Below are positions 11,201-20,089 of a stretch of 64,000 nucleotides of DNA, piece by piece (the stretch's first letter is position 1; the number at the start of each line of letters is the position of its first letter). Location: positions 29,603,087 through 29,667,086 of the forward strand of contig OZ029916.1 of NCBI GenBank assembly GCA_964023275.1. The letters are read 5' to 3'. Source of the stretch: Norana najaformis. Lineage: Eukaryota > Annelida > Clitellata > Crassiclitellata > Hormogastridae. Below the pieces are notes generated by a model. The model ran no database searches, was not told where the DNA came from, and worked only from the letters and a program-made list of their open reading frames with translations. A program made the translations under genes and the position numbers.

Positions 11201-14200
11201 TAATTAGTAGGCCTACATTTTGTCAGTTGTTGTCATATTGCCTTCGTAGCCAGGTGATACAAAGTCTGCATTTTGCATATGTAAGCTATGTACTTAACAT
11301 ACCTACAGTCATGCATGCATGCATGCAGCCATACATACATACATACATAAATAGAAACATACATACATACACACACATACATACGTACATTCATACACAC
11401 ATACAAACATACATATGTACATACATACATACATATACATACATACACACATACACACATACACATATACATATATGTATGTATTAAGACACTTCATATA
11501 GCGCATTTTAAGCGCCTCACAAAGCGTTGCACACATGACTATCTAACTGATCTAAACATGTGCGTGTTAAGACAGTTTGAAAATGTTGGCTGAACAGAGT
11601 CAAACGCAATAGCACTTAAGTGCAACGACAGACTGTTCCATCAAATGAGAAGGCACGATTCACTCGAGGTGAAGTGCGGAATGGCAGCATCTGCATTTCT
11701 CCACGGGCTCTAGAGCGCAACATGTATACATGCATAACACATAAATACTTAAACACATGCTTTCATACATCCAACCATATATACATACATACATACATAC
11801 ACGCATACATACAAAGGCCTACATAAAGCCTACATGCGTGCAAACATGCATGTATATTTATAATTTGCAGCTTCTATATCGCCGATGTCTAATGCACAAG
11901 GCATCAACCGATGGCGCACCAAAATCAAGCCGAAATCAAGTCAATATCCAGAATGCATTCAGGGCTATCCAGATATCAAATCCGGCCATGACCATAAAAT
12001 CAGACGAGGGCCGACGCAGGTGTGACCCCGGATTCGCCCTTTCCACAAACGATGTAAGAGTTTCTCTCGTTGATCAGCTGTCAACATCCAAACGAACCCT
12101 TCTTGCATCGAGAAAAAAGAGAGCGAGTGGGAGAGGTCCAGTTTAATCTCGTGGTTGATTGATATCGATTTGTTCCCACTTCATCTTAAAGTTCTAAGGT
12201 AGAAACTGACGCTGTGTAACAATTAGCAAAGCAATTTAAAACCACAAAACATAACAACATAACATCAGAGTATCGAGGGCGAGTCTCTACTGGCCTTGCG
12301 GGGCCCAGAAAGGAGCCTCGTTTGGATAATCGGTCCCAGAAGCTTTCTAGCCAACTTGGACTTCGTATTCTTGTAACAGACATTGCGTTGACCAGTGAAT
12401 CGAATGAGTTCCAACATTCTGCAATTCTGCAGCTAAGCCAGTCTGGTGACACGAACAAAGAGAAAATAATTTAGCCATTCAACTGTCGAATAATTACCTC
12501 TTGTCTGTCTGCCTGTCTATCTATCGATCTATCTATCTCCTATCTATCTCCATCTTTCTCTCTTTGGTTGAATTCTACCATGTATTGTTTGAATGACACG
12601 GTAACCGACTGGTTGAACGCTCACCTTGTAATGCGGGGTGTACAGGTTTGAATCTTCCCTGAGACGGTTATTGTGTAAGGACCTTGAGCAAGTCATTCAT
12701 TTACAACTGCTCAGCGCCATCGGTTGTTGCTTTATCACTATATAGCGGAGCTTAATGAATTCTGAAACAGCAGTAGTAGTAGTAGCAGTAGTAGCAGCAG
12801 TGGTAGTTGTTGTAGTAGTTATTGTTGCTGTGTGTGTTGTTGCTGTGTGTTGCTGTGTGTGTTGTGTGTGTTGTGTATGAGTTGTTATATGTGTTGCTGT
12901 TGCTGTTGTAATAGTAGTAATGATAATAGAAATATAGTAGTAGTAGCAATAAAATAGAGAATCATCTCTTGGGTGGCATTCTCTCTCTCTCTCTCTTTCT
13001 GTCTTTGTCTTTGTCTCTCTCTCCCTCCCTCTTTCCCTCCCTCCCTCTTTCCCTCCCTCCCTCTCGCCCTCTCCCTCTCTCTCAGATGGCATTCTACTAC
13101 TGTACCATGGACTGGGTCGAATGTCTTCTGTTGAGTGAACTCTCAAAAGCACAGTCGTCCTCAGCCGAAAGCTCCATACACGTCGAAGCATTTCCCTGAG
13201 AAAGTCTTCTTTTACAGAATCCTAAATCACGCAATCGCTCTTCTCCCCTGACAACAGACTTTTCACAGGTTAAGATTAATGTCTCGTGAAGCAGCAGACA
13301 CTAATTTGGCCAGGACCTTCAGTTATATATTTTGTGTGGCAATAAGGCGCTCCAAGAGCTGCCAGACACTCGTTTTGGTTCTATTAGTCTCACATGTCTG
13401 GTTGTCCCCAGACAGTACTATTTTTATACCATGCTACACTATCTAATCTTACTTCATATTGTGTATTGTAGTTTAGCCTAGTGTAGTGTATTGTGTTACA
13501 TTAGTGTTGTGTAGTGCAGAGTCGTGTAATGTATTCTAGTCTAGTCTGATGACTTTTATAGCGCCGTTATCATGATACCCAAGGCATCAATGGAAGGTCA
13601 ATTTAATTCACAATCTCCATCCGTTGTAGAATTCCGGTCGAAATCCAGTAATCCAGGGAAACAGGAAAGCAGACTACTCTGGAATAGGCAGTATCTGCTG
13701 CTACCAGACATTAATTTTTAGCGTGAACGGGTTTTGATGCGCGTATACTCCTAGAGGGAAGAAGTGGGCAGATGGATGCTCTTCCCCAGAGCCTCGTACT
13801 GGGTCAACTCTACCGTCCGCATTTCGTCCGCCTTTCAAGCTTCACTGGAAAATAAGTTAATAAGTAAGGGAAGTTGATATCAGTTATCGATCGATCGCTG
13901 TATAGCTTATTGATAATATGGCCTAGGCCTACTGCCACTTCTTAACCACTAAATGTGACCATCAAATTACAAAGTAGGCATCTGTTTATGTAGGCTCATT
14001 TTTTGATCGTCTGATAGTTTCTTGACTTCTGGAAATACCGGTTTAATCTCATCTATTTAGGCTAAATAACTTCTAGCATAAAAATATACAAGGCATCAAT
14101 AATCGAAAGTCGTTTCAAGTGAAACCGTAATCAGAATTGAAGAATGCCCGGCCGAAATGCAATAGGTCAGAGGGACCAGCTGTCAGGCTGCGGTTTCTAA

Positions 14201-14619
14201 TGTCAGCGTCATCGTCAGCAGCAGCAGCAGCAGCAGCAGCATCTTGGATCTTGCCTTGAGTTTCGTCACTGACCTCATAATCATCACTATTTCTTGACGT
14301 CAGTCATTTGGTGGTGGTGAGTGCGAGTGAATTTGTCTGGTCTTCTGTCAAGTCCATTCCTTTGTTTCATTTCAGTCCGAGTCTTCTCGTGTCTTCTTTT
14401 ATGTTGTCTGTGCATCGCAGTTTTGGTCTTTTCCTTAAAATCTTCCATTCCGAATGTCAGTGCATACAGAAATGCAGATATTGATTGATTTTTACTCCAA
14501 CTGCCCTTTGAACGGAAGTATGAGTTGATTGCGATTCTAACGCTGAAGAAGGCAATAGATTGAACAGGATGAACCAAAGGACACCGCCTTAAGCCTACCA
14601 CAGAAGATTCAATTAGACA

Positions 14620-14701
<82 letters not shown>

Positions 14702-17700
14702 ATAACCGTGGGCTCAATGCCCGTAGGTGTCCGATGCCCGTTTCACAATGTGTCTCCACTCGATTCTGTTTTGAGCCGCATGTCCCAGTCTCTGCAAGTC
14801 CGCGCCACACCACTCCTCAATGTCATCCACCCACTCTCGATGTGGTCTGCCTCTTTTGTTCGTACCTTCCATAACACTGGCCAACACATAATTTGTTGCC
14901 TCAAATGTTAGAACTGTTCCTGGGTATATTTGACCTGCTGATTCCAGAAAAGGCACCAGTTTTCTCCCAGCAGGTCTAGTTTTCGAGATATAGAACATTA
15001 TGCCATATACCAGTCCTTGCCTCTGCTCGCCCATAAAACATAAGGCTATAGCTATAATTATGTAGTGCTCAATTTATTATGTGATACACTAAATAAACAT
15101 AATAATACAAATACTTAAAAGAAAATGGTAGTACCTGAAACTGTACTGATATGATACCAAACAGAACAAGTTTGTTATAAAAATTTCAAGTCATTCGACA
15201 CCGAAGAAGCTCCTTTTGTACGATTTCCGAGTGTGGCATCTGCCGGAACAATCGCGCATAATATTCCAGCAATAGTCTGCCATCATGTGTGCATCCCATC
15301 TTCCTTGATATCGATTTTCCATTGTTTTGATGTCTTGGTGAAATCTTTCACCTTGCTCTTCGCTGAAGTCACCAAGATTCTCTGGAAAGCGATCTAAGTG
15401 ACTGTGGAGATAATGGACTTTAATGCTCATGTTGCAGCCAGGTTGTTGAAATGAAGAAGCATATCCTCTACTAGTTGTGCATAATTGTCTGCCTTCTTGT
15501 TGCCAAGAAAATTTTTAGTTACAAGAACAAAGGAAGACCAGGCACAAGATTCGATTTCATTCATTGATGGTATGAAAAGTGGGTCATTCATAAGTTGCCT
15601 GATCTGTGGACCATCGAAGATTCCAGCCTTCAATTTTTCCATTGTAATTCCTGGTAACTTGTGTACTATGTATTCGAAGCATGAACCTTCTTTATTCAAA
15701 GCCCTGACAAATTGTTTCATCAGGCCTAGCTTTATATGTAGTGGTGGCAGTATGATCCTATCTCGTGCCACCAAAGATTCCTTCATTACATTTTGAGCTC
15801 CAACCACCATGTCTTTCCTCGAAGGCCAATCTTTTCTTGTCCAATGTTCATGCTTGGCTCTACTGTCCCAAAGACACAAAAAGCAGGGATACTTTGTGTA
15901 GCCACTTTGTTGACCAAGGAGGAAATTTACCATCTTCAAGTCTACACAAATTACCCATTGATGTTCTTTGTATTTTATCTTTTCCAGTACTAATGGGATG
16001 GCATTGTACTCTTCTTTCATCCTGGTGGAGTGACCGATTGGAATAGAACCAAATTTGTTGCCGTTATTTAAAAGCACACATTTCAGACTACGTTTTGAAC
16101 TGTCGATAAAGAGACGCCACTCATCTGGGCTGTAATCCGACAGACCAATTTTCTTCAATAAGTTGCTGATGTCATTACAGAATACTAGGTTGTTGTCTTC
16201 GGTAAAGAATGGCAGCAAATCCTTTTCTCTGTTTCTATAAATTGTAATTTTCGTTCCAGGCTGAAGTGCATTCTTTTCCTTTAGTCTGGACGCAAGCAAT
16301 TCAGAGGACTCTTTGGAAAGATTTAAGTCCCTGATCAGATCACTCAACTCTTTTTGGTCAAAACGTTCACTGTGTGAAGTTGATTGGAAATCACTGTCAC
16401 TGCCCCCACTTTCTTCACTTTCGTCATCTTGTCCGATATTGGACATGCAAGTCTCATCGTCTGAGAGCTGAGGTAGTTCGCGAAAAGGTGGAACTGGTAC
16501 AATATCCGAATGCGGAACAGGTCTCCTGGCTGAAGGTATATCAGGGTAAGACAACTTGTGACGATTATTTCGATTGATGCCTATGATATTAACCATACAA
16601 AAGTAACAGTCGTCGAAGTGGTTTATCTGTTCCCTCCAAATCATCGGTACACCAAATTTCAGGCAGCTTCTCTTTCCAATTGTCCAGTGGCGCAATTGTT
16701 CAATACAAGTTTTGCATACTGTATGAGGAGCCCATTGCTTATCTTGATCTCCAAGTTTGACACCAAAATAACCTACATATGCTCTTTTTACAAACTCAGA
16801 AATCGGTTTCCTGTTTGCTTTTAGTGTGTATTCCCCACAAATGTAGCAGAATATGTCTGGATGGTTAATGCAGCTCCGTCTGGAAGTAGCCATAACCTTA
16901 AGGATGTTCGCATCTGAGGAATTAAATGACTAACCTAAAAAATAGTAAGAACATGTAGTTATGTAATGCTCACATTCACAGATTGTTCTTGCGACCAACT
17001 CTTAATATGCCCTAAGACGACTGCGGCTGCTCTAGCTTTCAGGAGGCGGTTTATATAGGCTATAAATGCTGACTTCAGCATAATCTATTTACATAGTTCG
17101 AAACCATGAAACGCTGTATAAGCACAAATAAATTCTAAATGAGGCCATGAATTTAGTGCTGAGTAAGCTGTAGGCTACGGAATAGTTATTTCGTTGAATC
17201 AGCAATATCTCAGCACGCGGCAAGATATGCTGATTTTACATTATAAGGATGCAGGCATTATATGAATCAGCAAGAATTATAATTAGCCATAAATAAAGCT
17301 TATTATGACATTTTAGTTTTGCCAAAGACATCGTTTAAAGAGTGGACTGGGTTTTCTTTACAAAATCGACGATATCTCAGAAACTAGACCTGATGCACTC
17401 AATTCAATGACATTTTCTGAATCAGCGCCCAAAATTACCCCAAGAACAGGTCTAAAACCGAAGGCAACAAGAAAAATTTTTTTTTCTGTTGGCCAGTGTA
17501 ATTCCAAACATCAGAGTCTTAATATTTCTGTCATCCTTCATTCTACAGATTTTTGGCATCAGATTTCAATCGTCTTGGTTTTTACTGCCAGAGTATCGAC
17601 ACCCATCTGGCAAACCTTCCTCCTTTATCCGGGCTTAGGACCGGCGCAAGGGACTGCTGGCTTGCAGTCCCCTGTGGCGGAGTTTATTAGACATTCCTGT

Positions 17701-17854
17701 AGACCAAACCTAGAAATCAACCTAACAGAGTAATAGCCGAAGTAATTGTGAGAAGGGGGATGATGTTTTACCCTCAATGCTGGTTACGGAGCGACGTCAC
17801 TGCAAGAGCAATGACTGACAAGCGCTCGAACGTAATATAGAGCTCACTATATAA

Positions 17855-17896
<42 letters not shown>

Positions 17897-19961
17897 CAGA
17901 TTTGTCCTCCAACCTAGGATTTTAATTTAGTCCATGAACTGAGTCTTCTTCTCGAACAGAATACTATTTCAGTCTACGATATGATTAGAAGCGTGCTGGC
18001 CTTGGACGTATGTTAAGCTCATCTATCAGTTCAGACGGGTCTCCATGCTGTAACCTCGAACTTATTTATTGCTTATTTACAACTTCAAATTTCTGCCCCA
18101 TCTCATAATGAGATAGGCTTTGAGTCCAACTGACTAATTTAAGGATTCGAATCTTAGCGATTTCTTCCCCCAATAAGGGTCTTCATGTGACCGGAAACTT
18201 TGCTGTGATCTTCACTTCAGGACCTGTAGGCCATTTAACCGCTACCGCGGTTTTAAAACAGAATTGCAGTTGGTATATATCGATACAATTTAGCATTTAA
18301 TCAGTGCCTCGTAAAGCACAGAAATAGCTGTTCATCCGAAAAAAAATCTTTTGGCATGTTAAGTTAAATTGTAGGCCTAATTGTAACAAATTCTTCGTTT
18401 AGCGCCTCTTAGGAATCTCTCAGAAGTGCTCAAAACATATTGTCAGTCAGGTAGAAACAGATCTGTCTTAATTGATTAGATCAGGTGGGATAGGGTGTCA
18501 TTTAAGCGCAGGTGGACAAAGGTGTGCCTTAATTAGTTAGCTTAGTTGTATAAAGATCTATGTCGTTTAATCTCAGATTATTGAATCAAATTAGGCTGCG
18601 AAGCGAGCTACGTATGTTGGTGGGTGGACAGCTTCGCTAAATCATGTTTCAAGTTTTCAACTGAACAATTTTTTGAGATTATTTTAAATTTTCGAAGCCC
18701 ATTTTCGGCTGCTCAATCCAACTAAACTAACGCCACTAATCGATAATCAATTCTTGGATGCCTTCATAAATAAGGATCATGTCTGGTCGTCAGTAATTAA
18801 ATGGCCGAATCGTAATAAGGCAGCGTGTGACGCTCTGGTGACTTTGCCTGACATTGCGTGCGTATCGTGTTGCGTGCTTCTGTGCGATCTGTAATTGTGC
18901 GTCGTTTCGGCGATCATGTAATATTCATTGTTTCGCGTTTAGTCATACATTGTCAATCCACTCAATCAGCCCTCGTGGATCGGATGGGAATTCGGCCGAC
19001 CCGTTACCGAGAATGCGCCGGCGGCTGGAACATGTTTAGCAGATATCGATTGCCAGATTAACTGTTTGTATGGGTGAGGATAAATAATTGAGCCGACGAC
19101 AGATTCGAAATGAACAAAAACTGGCCAGAAGCCGAGCGTCCTACAAAACCGGTCAACTGACAATGGGGAAATTTGGACGAATGCACAAACAATGCGCCTG
19201 GCCTCTGAGGTCTAAGGTCGAGACCCGGGAGGCAATTTCCCGCTCTTTTTCCTTGTTTGTTTCTTCCTTCGCGCCTTTCCTAGCCGGTTCCGTTCAGTTA
19301 AAACTATACAACTCTTCACGCGCGTGATTAATAAGTCTAATAGAATCGAGTGCTTAACAACAAAATGGCTGTCAAGGGCGCTGACGTCGACCGCACCTGA
19401 CGTCACATCGGCTCCTGGGTATGATTGAGGCTGCGGAGCGAAACATGTATGACCACCTTGGTCGACTCCCTCTGTCGCCGACTAGTCTAGTTCGTGAAAC
19501 GTAAACCGATTGATTCTGACCATAGGTGATTCCGATGACTCCAAGTTCAGGGTTTTAGGGCTCATTCTTTTTCGGCTCCTGGTCCAGGAAAGGGGCTATG
19601 AGGAAAGGGCCATGAGCCGGGCTCAACAGGGTGTGCGATAATCTAAAGTAGATGACCGACTAGATTGCTTTTTCAAATCGACGCCAGGGCAGATATTTGT
19701 TTCGAGATTTTTGTTCCACTTGTGCACCTAGCGAACATTGACTATAGGTGGAAGATCAGATGGCGAAGGAGTAGACAGGCCTCCGCCCTCATATGCCGAG
19801 GCCAAGAAAGTGAAGCTGCTTACACTTCGTATCCATGGCTGCCTCTCGAGATCGGCTTAAGGGACTCTTTTTCTTCTTTTTCTTCTTCTTCTTCTTCTTC
19901 TTCTCCTTCTTCTTCCTCTTCTTCTTCTTTTTCTTCTTCTTCTTCTTCTTCTTCTTCTTCT

Positions 19962-19993
<32 letters not shown>

Positions 19994-20057
19994 GCATTCT
20001 TCTTCTTCTTCGCATTCTTCCTCTTCTTTTTCTTCTTCTTCTTCTTCTTCTTCTTCT

Positions 20058-20089
<32 letters not shown>

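Larger units (their letters stand above)
14875..17498 (-). mobile_element. CACTG-ended DNA transposon, copy 2 (complete ends, frameshifted ORF)
   Basis: Left end CACTGGCCAACA (14875) and right end TGTTGGCCAGTG (17498) are perfect inverse 12-mers. Homology goes on inward (TTGTTGCCT, CTGTTC.TGG, GGTCTAGTTT.(C/T)GAGATAT) for about 120-130 bp: arms 14875-14996 and 17366-17498. TAA flanks both sides exactly (14872-14874 and 17499-17501). Removing the element plus one TAA restores a LINE frame across the site, so both boundaries are certain to the base. The interior encodes the same protein family as copy 1, on the minus strand. Confidence 0.92.

Noticed and set aside
10846..11487. 213-codon plus-strand frame
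   Set aside because: It ends in (CATA)n and continues into repeat family C. No domain recognised.
14714..15034. 106-codon minus-strand frame as one protein
   Set aside because: It fuses the transposon terminal repeat (14875-15034) to the LINE ORF end (14714-14874). The element boundary at 14875 explains it.
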